Source: Sphingomonas lenta (GTDB lineage: Bacteria > Pseudomonadota > Alphaproteobacteria > Sphingomonadales > Sphingomonadaceae). From it: a stretch of 64,000 nucleotides of DNA. Below the pieces are notes generated by a model. That model saw only the letters and a list, made by a program, of their open reading frames with translations, ran no database searches and was not told where the DNA came from. Below, piece after piece: positions 1 through 8,479 of the stretch. Where the stretch lies: the NCBI RefSeq assembly GCF_002288825.1, contig NZ_NSLI01000003.1, forward strand, positions 310,001 through 374,000. Reading direction: 5' to 3'. Both the position numbers and the translations under genes were made by a program. The stretch's first letter is position 1. Each line of letters opens with the position of its first letter.

Positions 1-435
1 CGTGAACACGCCGCGGATCGCGGGCCGGGCGTCCGATCCCGACCGGCCGATGCGCACGCCGGGCGCGATCTGCTCGATGCGGTTGATGTCGGTGACGTTG
101 GCCTGCTTCAACGCCTCGCCGGAGACCGCGGTGATCGACAGCGGCACGCGCTGCAGGCTTTCCTCACGGCGCTGCGCGGTGACGACGATGTCGCCGATCT
201 GGGCCGAGTCGGGCCCCGTGTCGGTGCTGTTGGGCTGGGCGGCGGCCGCGTCGGCACCCGCGACGCCGGCGCCCGTCTGGCCCTCCTGCGGCGAGGGCGG
301 CGGATCGGTCTGCGCCAGCGCGGGCGACGCCAACAGCGCCAGCACCCCCGCGCCCATGAGGAACGCCGCGCGGCGGCCCCCGTTCGACATGCCGGCGTTC
401 GACGTGCCGGTCGACTCGACGCGCTGCTTCCGCAT
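1..435 (-). CDS. TonB-dependent receptor, N-terminal part (runs off the left edge)
   Basis: First 145 residues of an outer-membrane TonB-dependent receptor, which would import a large substrate (siderophore, glycan or other) using TonB energy. A hydrophobic signal peptide (FLMGAGVLALLASPALAQ) ends near residue 41. A Gly/Ala/Gln/Asp-rich linker follows, then the TonB box and plug start at about residue 83 (IVVTAQRREESLQRVPLS), a form very common in sphingomonads. The start is the ATG at 433-435; an internal ATG at codon 16 would also keep the signal peptide. It is divergent from the MFS gene at 680, so the 244-base gap probably holds both promoters. The substrate cannot be judged from the plug alone, but the neighbouring catabolic operon suggests it feeds that pathway. 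Confidence 0.9.
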   Translation of the reverse strand, partial: MRKQRVESTGTSNAGMSNGGRRAAFLMGAGVLALLASPALAQTDPPPSPQEGQTGAGVAGADAAAAQPNSTDTGPDSAQIGDIVVTAQRREESLQRVPLSITAVSGEALKQANVTDINRIEQIAPGVRIGRSGSDARPAIRGVFT

Positions 436-679
436 AGCCCCTCTCCCTGTGTCGCGGGCGTGTCCCATCGCCCTATGTCACCCAGAGGCTATGCCTGTCC
501 GAACAGGATTGCAATCGCAGTCACCAAAGATTGCTGGCGCATGTCGCTTTTCTGACACATGTTGCATCCGCGCGCCTGCGCTGCACAGCTTCTTACGTTT
601 CCGCCTGCGCCGATACGGCTTGATTGCGGATGCAGCCCGTTGCAGGATGTGCGGGAGAACATAGCGGAGGAGGGCGGCC

Positions 680-1924
680 ATGGGGGTGACCAGGGCGGAG
701 GACGTGCCGCTGGGCCGCCGCGTCGCGGCGTTCGCGCTGCTCATGGTGTTCGAGTTCTTCTACGGCTGGTCGTGGAACACGGTGGACGTGCTCCGCCCGC
801 AGATCCGCGAAGCGCTGGGGCTCACGCTGACGCAAGCCGGCTCCGCCTACACTGCCCAGAGCATCGGCGCGCTGATCGGCGCGGTGGTGCTGGGCCAGCT
901 CGCCGACCATTTCGGGCGGCGGCGCACGCTCTTCGTGGTGGTGGTCGGCTTCTCCGCCTTCGCGGCGCTGGGCACGATGGTGACGAGCTACCCTCTGCTC
1001 CTCGCGCAACGCTTCCTCTTGGGGTTTTTCCTGGGCGCGATCTTCCCCGTGCTGATCGCGACCTACATGGGCCTGTTCCCCAACCATCTGCGCGGCAAGC
1101 TCGCGAGCTTAGGCCAGGGGACGTATAACCTGTCGGTGATCGCGCTGGGCCAGGCCTATCGCATCTACGGCGAGGGCGGCGACTGGCCGACCCTGCTCTG
1201 GGCGGGCGCGATTCCGTCGCTCGTGCTGGCGCCGCTGCTGTTCGTGATCGTGCCCGACGACCGCCGCGTGCGCGCCTGGGGGGCGGAGGAGGCCGCGCCG
1301 CCGCTCGCCAAGCTCCCCGTCATGGACCTGTTCGGGCCGGGACTGCGCCGCACGACCCTGCTCCTGTTCCTGCTCGTAGGCCTCAACTTCTTCGCCTACC
1401 AGGCCTTCGCCGGCTGGGTCACGACGTACCTGAAAGAGGTAAAAGGCTTCGACGCGAACATCGCCGGCGACGTGATCTCCTGGCAGTTCATCGGCGCGGT
1501 GATCGGCGGCTTCTTCTGGGGCTGGTTCGCGGACCGGTACGGCCGGCGGCTCGCCGGGATCGGCTTCTTCGTCGGCGCGCTCTCGGTCGTACTCTACCTG
1601 ACCGCGTTCGACTCGCCGGGCGCGCTTCGGATCGGCGGCGCGCTCTGGGGCTTCATGATCACCGCGTCCGTCGCCTGGGCGCCGTGGATGAGCGAGCTGT
1701 TCCCGGCGCACCTGCGCTCCACCGCCATGTCAATCTTCAACTGGGGGCGGATCATCTCGATGACCGCGCCCCTGGTGACGGGGTTGATCGCCGACGAGTT
1801 CGGGCTTGCGGCGGCGATGCTCCTGTCGGCGATCGGCTTCGGCCTGGGCGGCGTGGTGTGGCTGATGCTGCCCGAGACGCTCAACCGCCGCCGTGCGCCC
1901 GGGGCGCAGGCGCTCCCCGCGTGA
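680..1924 (+). CDS. MFS transporter
   Basis: A 414-residue inner-membrane major facilitator with about twelve hydrophobic segments. The loop 2-3 signature is clear (GQLADHFGRRRTLF, about residues 74-87) and repeats in the second half (GWFADRYGRRLAG), as in the sugar/aromatic-acid-proton symporter branches. A strong Shine-Dalgarno (ggaggagg) sits just before the ATG. It is the first gene of a seven-gene operon; its stop overlaps the GTG start of the next gene by four bases. Likely role: uptake of the compound broken down by the genes that follow. The substrate is not recognisable from sequence. Confidence 0.88.
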   Translation: MGVTRAEDVPLGRRVAAFALLMVFEFFYGWSWNTVDVLRPQIREALGLTLTQAGSAYTAQSIGALIGAVVLGQLADHFGRRRTLFVVVVGFSAFAALGTMVTSYPLLLAQRFLLGFFLGAIFPVLIATYMGLFPNHLRGKLASLGQGTYNLSVIALGQAYRIYGEGGDWPTLLWAGAIPSLVLAPLLFVIVPDDRRVRAWGAEEAAPPLAKLPVMDLFGPGLRRTTLLLFLLVGLNFFAYQAFAGWVTTYLKEVKGFDANIAGDVISWQFIGAVIGGFFWGWFADRYGRRLAGIGFFVGALSVVLYLTAFDSPGALRIGGALWGFMITASVAWAPWMSELFPAHLRSTAMSIFNWGRIISMTAPLVTGLIADEFGLAAAMLLSAIGFGLGGVVWLMLPETLNRRRAPGAQALPA

Positions 1925-2949
1925 ATATCCCTGAACGCGCGCCCGTCACCCGCCTGCGCGGCCGTACGACGGCCGAGGTGCGGGTAGGGGAGGGCGCGCA
2001 GGACCTGCCCGGCTTCGAGCCGAAATGGCGCGACATCGTCCATTATATCGTCGGCATCACCGAGGAGATCTGGACGGACGCCGCCGTCGACCGCATCCGC
2101 GCGACCTACGCCGAGGACTGCGTAATCCACACCAGCATGGGAACGACGCGCGGCGTGGACGGCGTGGTCGCGGGCACGGTGCAGTCGCTCTGGGCGTTCA
2201 CCGACTTCTCGACCGAGCACCTGAACGTCGCCTGGTCCGAGGACGAACGCGGCTTCTACACGAGCCACTTGGGTTTCGCTCGGTCGGTCAACACGGGCGC
2301 GACGCTCTACGGCCCCGCGACGAACGCCAAGCTGGCGCGACACTTCGTCGCCGACTGCATCAGCCGCGATAACAAGATCCACACCGAATGGCTCGCGCGC
2401 GACAACCGGACGGGCCTCATGCAGATGGGGCTCGACCCGCAGGCGGTCGCGCGCCTGCTCGCCGAACTGCCCGCGCCCGAGCCGCTCCTGTCGCTGCCGC
2501 CGGACGCGCCCGGCCTGCCGGAGCCCGGCGATCCCGCGATGCCCGCGGGCTGGGCGGCGCGGCTGTTCGCGCACTGGAACGCGCGCGCCTTCGCGGCCGG
2601 CGCGGGCTTCTACGCCGCCGACGCCGTCGCGCACTGGCCAGGCCTGCAGGAGGCCACGGGTCCGCGCGCGATAGTGCAGCTCGTCATCGGCCTGCTCGCC
2701 AGCGTCCCCGACGGCCTGTTCCGCGTCGAGCATGTGTGCTGGACGCAGGAGGACGACGGCCCGGTCGTCGCGGTGCGCTGGCGGCTCGACGGCACCTCGT
2801 CGCCCTACGGCGCGGTCGGCGACATGCCCGCAGGCCGGCCGGTCGCGATGATCGGCATGTCGCACTTCCGCCTGAACGGCGATCTGATCGTGGAGGAATG
2901 GAGCGTGTTCGACGACGTGGCGCTGATCGTGCAGGCCTACCGCGCATGA
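1921..2949 (+). CDS. Tandem NTF2-like (SnoaL-type) domain protein A
   Basis: A 342-residue cytosolic protein with two NTF2/SnoaL-like alpha+beta domains. The first is at about residues 20-180 (LPGFEPKWRDIVHYIV, then DCVIHTSMG and EWLARDNRTG). The second is at about residues 200-340 and ends in HFRLNGDLIVEEWSVFDD, a typical last strand of this fold. SnoaL-like domains are often cyclases, isomerases or hydratases, but no catalytic set is assignable here. The GTG start overlaps the MFS stop; the longer in-frame reading from 1684 lies inside the MFS gene and is rejected. Its C-terminus overlaps the ATG of the next gene, a paralogue, so the pair may form a heteromer. Confidence 0.8.
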   Translation: MNIPERAPVTRLRGRTTAEVRVGEGAQDLPGFEPKWRDIVHYIVGITEEIWTDAAVDRIRATYAEDCVIHTSMGTTRGVDGVVAGTVQSLWAFTDFSTEHLNVAWSEDERGFYTSHLGFARSVNTGATLYGPATNAKLARHFVADCISRDNKIHTEWLARDNRTGLMQMGLDPQAVARLLAELPAPEPLLSLPPDAPGLPEPGDPAMPAGWAARLFAHWNARAFAAGAGFYAADAVAHWPGLQEATGPRAIVQLVIGLLASVPDGLFRVEHVCWTQEDDGPVVAVRWRLDGTSSPYGAVGDMPAGRPVAMIGMSHFRLNGDLIVEEWSVFDDVALIVQAYRA

Positions 2950-4016
2950 GCTGGGATCAGGACCCGCAGGTACTGTCGCCCGTCGGCCGCCCCATCGCCG
3001 AGCTGCTGGAGGAGGGCCCGCGCCGCCAGGAGCTGCCGGGCTTCGAGCCCGTCTACCGCGACTTCGTCGACTACATCATCCGCTGCACCCACCGCATCTG
3101 GGAGGGCAAGAACGCCGGGCTGTGCCGCACGCACTACGGCGAGGACTGCCAACTCCACACGCTGACCGGCCCCGTCGTCGGCGCGGAGGCGGTGGTCCGG
3201 AACACGGTGGGCGCGCTCGCCACCTTCTCGGACCGCATCGTCGTGGGCGAGGACGTGATCTGGTCGGAGGACGCGCCCGACGTCTTCTACAGCTCGCACC
3301 GGATCATGAGCCGCTCGACGCACATGGGCGACGACGCGGTGTTCGGGCCCGCGACGATGCGCTCGAACGGCGTGATGACGATCGCCGACTGCCTGTGCCG
3401 CGAGAACCGCATCGTCGAGGAATGGCTGGTCCGCGACAATCTCCGCGCCTGCTGGCAGCTCGGCCTCGACCCGCGCGAGGTGGCGGCGCGGCTCGCGGCG
3501 GCCGATCGCGAGGGCGACCAGTCCCGCCACGCCTGGCGCGCGGAGAAGATTGCGGAGGTGCGTGGGGCGGCCCCCGTCGACGTGCCCGACGGCCACCCGG
3601 CCGCCGTCCCCGTCTGCGCGCTCGGCCTCGCGTTCGCGCAAGACCTGTACGGCGACGCCGCGGCCGCGCTGTCGCCCGCCGCGGAGGTACGCTGGCCGTC
3701 GAACCGCCACGGCTTCGGCCGCGGCTACTGGATCGGCTGCCTGACGCAGCTCGCCGCCACGCTCCACGACCTCGCCTGGCGGCCCGAGCACGTCGCGGCG
3801 CGGCCGCTGCCGGGCGGGGACGTGGCGGCGGCGGTGCGCTGGTCGCTCGCGGGCCGGCACGCCGCACCGGGCGTCTGGGGACCGCCCACGGCGCGCGAGA
3901 TCCTGGTCATGGCCGTCTCGCATTATCGCTTACGCGGTGGCCGTATCATGGAGGACGTGACCGTGTTCGACGAGCTCGCCATACTGCGCCAGGTCGAGGG
4001 AGGGCTGGGGGCGTGA
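2946..4016 (+). CDS. Tandem NTF2-like (SnoaL-type) domain protein B
   Basis: A 356-residue paralogue of the preceding protein. Both share the entry motif LPGFEP-x-(Y/W)-RD-(F/I)-V and the first-domain end EWLVRDNLR, and both carry a second NTF2-like domain ending in HYRLRGGRIMEDVTVFDE. The two are clearly diverged, so this is an old duplication rather than a recent one. The ATG at 2946 overlaps the upstream TGA (ATGA), and the stop overlaps the next GTG, so translation is probably coupled along the operon. Function unknown; a role in remodelling an unusual catabolite is inferred from context. Confidence 0.8.
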   Translation: MSWDQDPQVLSPVGRPIAELLEEGPRRQELPGFEPVYRDFVDYIIRCTHRIWEGKNAGLCRTHYGEDCQLHTLTGPVVGAEAVVRNTVGALATFSDRIVVGEDVIWSEDAPDVFYSSHRIMSRSTHMGDDAVFGPATMRSNGVMTIADCLCRENRIVEEWLVRDNLRACWQLGLDPREVAARLAAADREGDQSRHAWRAEKIAEVRGAAPVDVPDGHPAAVPVCALGLAFAQDLYGDAAAALSPAAEVRWPSNRHGFGRGYWIGCLTQLAATLHDLAWRPEHVAARPLPGGDVAAAVRWSLAGRHAAPGVWGPPTAREILVMAVSHYRLRGGRIMEDVTVFDELAILRQVEGGLGA

Positions 4017-4639
4017 GCGCGGCGGACGATCTCGTGACGCTTTTCGGCGGCCGCCGACCTGCGGGCGGCGTGCTCCAGAACTGCCGCATGGAGGCGGGCG
4101 GCGGCGACTTCTACGGTGAGGAGGCGATCCTGGAGCGCTGCCGCGCCGTCCCGGTCGAGTTGGTCGTCGCCGTGCCGGTATCCGGACCGCGCGGGATAGC
4201 GCTCTTCGGCGACGGCGTGGCGGTCGTGGCCGATCTCTACGGCGAGCGGATCGGGCGCATCTGGGTGGTGGGCGCGACCGGGCCGGCCGAGCCCGAGCCG
4301 GCGGTGGCGGTCCCGTTCGACCCCGACCTCGCCCAGGCGCGGGGCGGCGTGTCGGTGGACGCGGCCGACCACCCGGACGTCGACGAGGCGCTGCTCGACC
4401 GCCTCGCCTCGACAGGCATGCGCTTGGTGGAAGAGGCGTCGGCGGACGGCCCCGCCTATCGCGTCCGCGCCTTCCTGATCCGCGCCTGGGGCGAGGGCAG
4501 CCGCGGCGCGGGGCTGTTCGCGCTGCATCGCCTCGGGCCGGGACCCGTGCGCACCTCCGGCTTCGGCTACGCCGCCGTGCTGGTCGACGGCGCGGAGGAG
4601 CATATCGTGCGCGACGGCGCCGATCGTACCACCGCCTGA
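4013..4639 (+). CDS. Conserved hypothetical protein
   Basis: A 208-residue soluble protein with no signal peptide or membrane segment. I recognise no family. The N-terminal half is beta-rich (VELVVAVPVSGPRGIALFG, GVAVVADLYGERIG), compatible with a small barrel or NTF2-like fold. The C-terminal half has AYRVRAFLIRAWGEG and GFGYAAVLVDG strands. The GTG start overlaps the upstream TGA by four bases, so it is very likely translated with the two NTF2-like proteins and may be their partner. The reading frame shows normal high-GC codon use. Confidence 0.7.
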   Translation: MSAADDLVTLFGGRRPAGGVLQNCRMEAGGGDFYGEEAILERCRAVPVELVVAVPVSGPRGIALFGDGVAVVADLYGERIGRIWVVGATGPAEPEPAVAVPFDPDLAQARGGVSVDAADHPDVDEALLDRLASTGMRLVEEASADGPAYRVRAFLIRAWGEGSRGAGLFALHRLGPGPVRTSGFGYAAVLVDGAEEHIVRDGADRTTA

Positions 4640-4643
4640 CCAC

Positions 4644-5342
4644 GTGCGCGCGACGCCCGTCCTGCTCGCCGGCAACATGTGCGACGGTCGGCTCTGGACC
4701 GACTCGGTGCGCGCGTCGCTGCCGGGCGCGGTCGACGCCGACCTCTCCTGGGACGACTCGATCCGCGGCATGGCCGAACGCGCGCTCGCGGCGGCGGACG
4801 GGCCGCTGCTTCCTGTCGGCTTCTCCATGGGCGGCATCGTCGCGCTGGCGATGGCGGACCTCGCGCCCGACCGCATCGCCGGGCTCGTGCTGCTCGACAC
4901 CAACGCATCGGCCGACCTGCCCGAACGCGCCGCGGCGCGCCCGCGCCAGCAGGCCGACGTGCTCGGCGGCGGCCTGGAACGGGTCCTCGTGGAGGAGCTC
5001 AAGCCCAACTATCTGGCGGCGGCGAACCGCGGCGACCGCGCGCTCCTCGACCTGCTCCGCGACATGGGGATGGCGCTCGGGCCGGACGTGTTCGTCCGCC
5101 AAAGCGAGGCGCTGCGCACGCGCCCCGACCTCCGCCACGTGCTCCCCGCGCTCGACGCGCCGGTGCTGCTCCTGTGCGGCGAGGAGGACCGGCTCTGCCC
5201 GCCCGACTGGCACCAGGACCTGGCCCTATCGGCGCGCGACGCCGTGCTCCACGTCGTCCCGGACGCCGGCCACATGCTCCCGCTCGAGCGCGCGGACGCG
5301 CTCGCCCACCACCTGACCGCTTGGCTGAAGGAACACGCATGA
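4644..5342 (+). CDS. Alpha/beta hydrolase
   Basis: A 232-residue alpha/beta-hydrolase-fold enzyme, short but complete. The nucleophile elbow is GFSMG with Ser61, followed by the acid loop GEEDRLCP and the catalytic His in DAGHMLPLE near the C-terminus. Likely hydrolyses an ester, thioester, lactone or C-C bond of the operon's substrate. The GTG start lies four bases after the previous stop; its own stop overlaps the ATG of the MetE-like gene (ATGA). No signal peptide, so cytosolic. Confidence 0.85.
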   Translation: MRATPVLLAGNMCDGRLWTDSVRASLPGAVDADLSWDDSIRGMAERALAAADGPLLPVGFSMGGIVALAMADLAPDRIAGLVLLDTNASADLPERAAARPRQQADVLGGGLERVLVEELKPNYLAAANRGDRALLDLLRDMGMALGPDVFVRQSEALRTRPDLRHVLPALDAPVLLLCGEEDRLCPPDWHQDLALSARDAVLHVVPDAGHMLPLERADALAHHLTAWLKEHA

Positions 5343-6478
5343 CCCGCATCGCCACCACCCATGTCGGCTCGCTGCCCCGGCCCAAGCCGGTGTCCGACAT
5401 CCTGGTCGCGCTGGAGCGCGGCGAGACGGTCGACGCCGCCGAGGCCGACCGCGCCTTCCAGGCCGGCGTCGACGAGGCGGTGCGTCGTCAGGTGGAGGCC
5501 GGCGTGACGATCGTCTCCGACGGCGAGATGGCTAAGATCAGCTACGCCACCTACATCAAGGACCGCATCACCGGCTTCGACGGCGACAGCCCCAGGCGAC
5601 CGCCCGCCGACCTGGAGGCGTTCCCCACCTTCCTCGAACGCCAGGCCAAAGGAGGCGGCACGCCCACCTATCGCCGCCCCCGCTGCGTCGGCCCGGTGCA
5701 ACCGAAGACCCTTGCTCCGCTCCACGACGACGTGCGCCGGTTCAAGGCTTCGCTCGCCGCACACGGCGACCCCGCCGGCTTCATGAACGCCGCCTCGCCG
5801 GGCGTCATCGCGCTGTTCCAGCCCAACGATTTCTACCCTACCGACGACGATTACCTGGAGGCGGTCGCGGAGGCGATGCGGCCCGAGTACGAGGCGATCG
5901 TCGCAGCCGGGCTGATCCTCCAGCTCGACAGCCCCGATCTCGGGCTCGGCCGGCACATGATGTACAAGGACCGGAGCGACCCCGACTATCTCGAGCGCAT
6001 CGGCCGCCACGTCGCCGTGCTCAACCACGCGTTGCGCAATGTACCCGCGGACAGGGTGCGGATGCACGTCTGCTGGGGCAATTACGAGGGGCCGCACCAC
6101 TGCGACGTCGAGATGGCGGTGATCCTGCCCACGCTGATGACCGCCAAGCCCGCCGGCCTCTTGTTCGAGACCGCCAACCCCCGCCACCAGCACGACTGGG
6201 AGGCGTTCGCCGACCAGCTGTCGACCATCCCCGACGACAAGGTGCTCATCCCCGGCGTGATCGACTCGACCACCAACTTCATCGAGCATCCGCGCGTCGT
6301 CGCCAACCGCATCCGCCAGTTCACCGACCTGGTGGGCGCCGACCGGGTGATCGCGGGGACCGATTGCGGCTTCTCGACCTTCGCCGGCTTCGGCGTGGTC
6401 GACCCGGAAATCGCCTACGCCAAGCTCGCCGCCTTGGCGGAAGGCGCGGAGATCGCGTCCAGGAGGCTCGCCGCGTGA
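5339..6478 (+). CDS. MetE C-terminal-domain-like zinc protein (methionine synthase II / UROD-fold family)
   Basis: A 379-residue TIM-barrel protein of the cobalamin-independent methionine synthase C-terminal family, which also includes epoxyalkane:coenzyme M transferases. The N-terminus THVGSLPRP and the zinc ligands of MetE are visible: His243 and Cys245 (HVCWGN), Glu277 (LLFETANPRH) and Cys343 (TDCGF). It therefore probably binds Zn and activates a thiol or similar nucleophile. It lacks the MetE N-terminal half, so it is unlikely to be the housekeeping methionine synthase. In this catabolic operon a methyl- or alkyl-transfer or C-S/C-C lyase step is more likely. It overlaps both neighbours by four bases. 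Confidence 0.85.
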   Translation: MTRIATTHVGSLPRPKPVSDILVALERGETVDAAEADRAFQAGVDEAVRRQVEAGVTIVSDGEMAKISYATYIKDRITGFDGDSPRRPPADLEAFPTFLERQAKGGGTPTYRRPRCVGPVQPKTLAPLHDDVRRFKASLAAHGDPAGFMNAASPGVIALFQPNDFYPTDDDYLEAVAEAMRPEYEAIVAAGLILQLDSPDLGLGRHMMYKDRSDPDYLERIGRHVAVLNHALRNVPADRVRMHVCWGNYEGPHHCDVEMAVILPTLMTAKPAGLLFETANPRHQHDWEAFADQLSTIPDDKVLIPGVIDSTTNFIEHPRVVANRIRQFTDLVGADRVIAGTDCGFSTFAGFGVVDPEIAYAKLAALAEGAEIASRRLAA

Positions 6479-7245
6479 ACCTCAAGGCGAGGCTCGCGGC
6501 GGGCGAGTTCCTGCTCGGCACCTTCCTCAAGACGCCGTCGCCGATCCTCGTCGAGGTGCTGAGCGACTGCGGCCTCGACCTGCTCTGCCTCGACGCCGAG
6601 CACGCGCCCTTCGACCGGCTGCAGATCGACGCCTGCGTCCACGTCGCGCGCGCGGGCGGGCTGCCCGTGCTGGTGCGCACGCCCAGCGCCGCGCCGGAGC
6701 ACATCCTCAACGCGCTCGACTGCGGCGCGGACGGCGTGCTCCTGCCGCACATCCGCAGCCGCGCGGAGGCGGAAACGGCGGCCAAGGCCTGCGCCTACGG
6801 CCCGGGCGGGCGCGGCTACGCCGGCTCCTCGCGCGCCGCGCGCTACGGCCGCGCGGCCATCCCCGAGCACCTGGCGACGAGCGCGGAGCGCACGGTCGTC
6901 GTCGCGCAGATCGAGGACGTGGAGGCGCTGGACGAACTCGACGCCATCGCCGCCACGCCCGGCATCGACGCGCTGTTCGTCGGCCGCATCGACCTGACGA
7001 TCGCGCTGGGCCAGACCTCGTCCGACGCGCCGGAGGTGATCGAAGCGGTGAACCGCGTCGTCGCCGCCGGCCGCGCCGCCGGCCGACCCGTCGGCATGTT
7101 CGTGCCCCGCGACGCGGACGTGGCGGGCTGGCGCGAGAAGGGCGCGACGCTCTTCCTGCAAGGCTCCGACCACGGCTTCCTCCGCACGGGCGCGGCGGCG
7201 CTCAGGCGGGCGGTCGAGAGTCATGGTCTGGCCGAGCGAGGCTAA
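6475..7245 (+). CDS. HpcH/HpaI family aldolase
   Basis: A 256-residue class II metal-dependent aldolase of the HpcH/HpaI (2-keto-3-deoxy acid) type. Seen: the opening GTFLKTPSPILVEVL, LDAEHAPFD near residue 42, DGVLLPHIRS with the expected Asp/Glu/Arg environment, and the subunit-closing VGRIDLTIALGQ. Family members cleave 4-hydroxy-2-oxo acids to pyruvate plus an aldehyde. As last gene of the operon it is the likely terminal C-C cleavage step. The GTG start overlaps the preceding stop. A hairpin repeat element follows within 20 bases. Confidence 0.88.
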   Translation: MNLKARLAAGEFLLGTFLKTPSPILVEVLSDCGLDLLCLDAEHAPFDRLQIDACVHVARAGGLPVLVRTPSAAPEHILNALDCGADGVLLPHIRSRAEAETAAKACAYGPGGRGYAGSSRAARYGRAAIPEHLATSAERTVVVAQIEDVEALDELDAIAATPGIDALFVGRIDLTIALGQTSSDAPEVIEAVNRVVAAGRAAGRPVGMFVPRDADVAGWREKGATLFLQGSDHGFLRTGAAALRRAVESHGLAERG

Positions 7246-7262
7246 AGCGTCTCAGCCCCTCA

Positions 7263-7396
7263 CGTCACCCCGGACTTGTTCCGGGGTCCATCGCTGTCCA
7301 GGCGATCCGCTCGAGGGACGTGGTGCGACCGGGCAGTCATACCCGCTACCGTCTCGCGCGTCCGACGATGGACCCCGGAACAAGTCCGGGGTGACG
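7263..7396. repeat. REPIN-like inverted repeat element, copy 1
   Basis: Two 31-base arms in opposite orientation (7263-7293 and 7366-7396), each centred on the small palindrome CCCCGGACTTGTTCCGGGG (7-bp stem, 5-base loop). They flank 72 bases of unrelated sequence. The same arms recur at 43572-43706 and 52971-53066. Located between convergent genes, where it may also help end transcription. Confidence 0.85.
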
Positions 7397-7430
7397 AAGG
7401 GGCAACAAAGGGGGTGACGGGAAGGAGTAG

Positions 7431-7448
7431 CCGGCTCAGCTGAGCCGG
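7431..7448. terminator. Perfect 18-bp palindrome between convergent genes
   Basis: CCGGCTCAGCTGAGCCGG is a perfect palindrome eight bases beyond the stop of the leftward cupin gene. It can form a 7-bp stem with a 4-base loop in either transcript. There is no T-tract, so a bidirectional terminator role is only inferred. Confidence 0.35.
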
Positions 7449-7456
7449 ATCGGAGT

Positions 7457-8416
7457 TCAGGTCCCGCGCACCACGAACAGCACCGCGCCTCGATCGCTCA
7501 CGAGTCGGCGCGCGGGCCCGACCGGCACCGTCATCGTATCGCCCTGGCCGAGCGCGACCCGCTGGCCCTCGACGTCCACCACCGCCCCGCCGCGATGGAC
7601 GAAGACCACCTCCGGCCCGGTCGGCACTCCGTCCGCCGCGTCGCCGGCCGCGAGCTCGATGCGTGACAGCGTGAACCCGTCCGTTGCCGCCAGCGCGCCG
7701 CCCTCGCCGATCAGCAAGCGCTCGCCCGGCGCGGGTCCGGCGGGCGCGCGGGCGATGACGGCTTCCGCGTCCGCCGGCGTCATGCGGCGGAGCGACTCGA
7801 CCATCTCGCGGCTGGTCGGCGGCATGGGCGCGACGCCCGGCGGCGGCGTTTCGCCGCGCGTGGTGTCCACGAGGGCGCCGTTCTCCAGCAGCACGAGGCC
7901 ATAGTCGCGCGCCATCTCGAACACGCGCGGCGCCCAGGTGACGCGGCCGGGATCGTCGCCGCCCAGCACCGACCAGAGGAAACCGGGCTCGTCGTCGGGC
8001 GAGCCGATGTTGGTGAAGCCGCGGAACGCCTTGATGGGAAAGCTCACCGCGTCGCCCGGGCTCGCCTCGACGCTCGCGTCCTCGCCGTTCTCGCCGAAGT
8101 CGAAGCGCCAGCGGCCCGTGTGTACCACGAACACCTCGGCGGTATCGTGGCTGTGCTGCGAGTTGACGCAGTTCGCCGGCTGACGCGCGCCGCCGATGTT
8201 GAAGCCGTGCGGTTCGGCGATATGGACGTGCTGGTCGGGATTTTCGGAGACGCCCGGCCCGATGATGGTGAAGTTCTCCTTCGCCTCCGATCCCGGCGTG
8301 CGCGTGTCGATGAAGGCGTTGAGGCAGGGCCGGAGGTCGCGGTAGCGCACGACGCGCCCCTCCAGCGTCTCCGCGGTCCAGCGCGTTCCGACGTCTCCGG
8401 TAGCGACCCCGTCCAT
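7457..8416 (-). CDS. Cupin-domain protein
   Basis: A 319-residue bicupin-like protein. The N-terminal cupin carries the metal-site pattern: EPHGFNIGG, then HSHDTAEVFVVHTG (His/His/Glu ligands) and a later conserved FGENGEDASVEASPGDAVSFP strand pair. The C-terminal half (EVVFVHRGGAVVDVEG, ALGQGDTMTVPVG) is a second, degenerate cupin. Probably a dioxygenase, isomerase or sensor acting on a small acid. The ATG at 8414-8416 is preceded by a good ribosome site (GGGGAGGAAAAG); the longer frame upstream to 8713 is antisense to the next gene and is rejected. Divergent from the gene at 8480. Confidence 0.82.
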   Translation of the reverse strand: MDGVATGDVGTRWTAETLEGRVVRYRDLRPCLNAFIDTRTPGSEAKENFTIIGPGVSENPDQHVHIAEPHGFNIGGARQPANCVNSQHSHDTAEVFVVHTGRWRFDFGENGEDASVEASPGDAVSFPIKAFRGFTNIGSPDDEPGFLWSVLGGDDPGRVTWAPRVFEMARDYGLVLLENGALVDTTRGETPPPGVAPMPPTSREMVESLRRMTPADAEAVIARAPAGPAPGERLLIGEGGALAATDGFTLSRIELAAGDAADGVPTGPEVVFVHRGGAVVDVEGQRVALGQGDTMTVPVGPARRLVSDRGAVLFVVRGT

Positions 8417-8479
8417 CTTTTCCTCCCCGCTCGGCCGTTCACACTTGAAGTGCTTTGCATTCGCAGTCAATAACAAGTC

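Noticed and set aside
7223..7417. Small 64-residue open frame after the HpcH aldolase
   Set aside because: It reads through both arms of the REPIN-like element and has no ribosome site. The repeat explains the frame.
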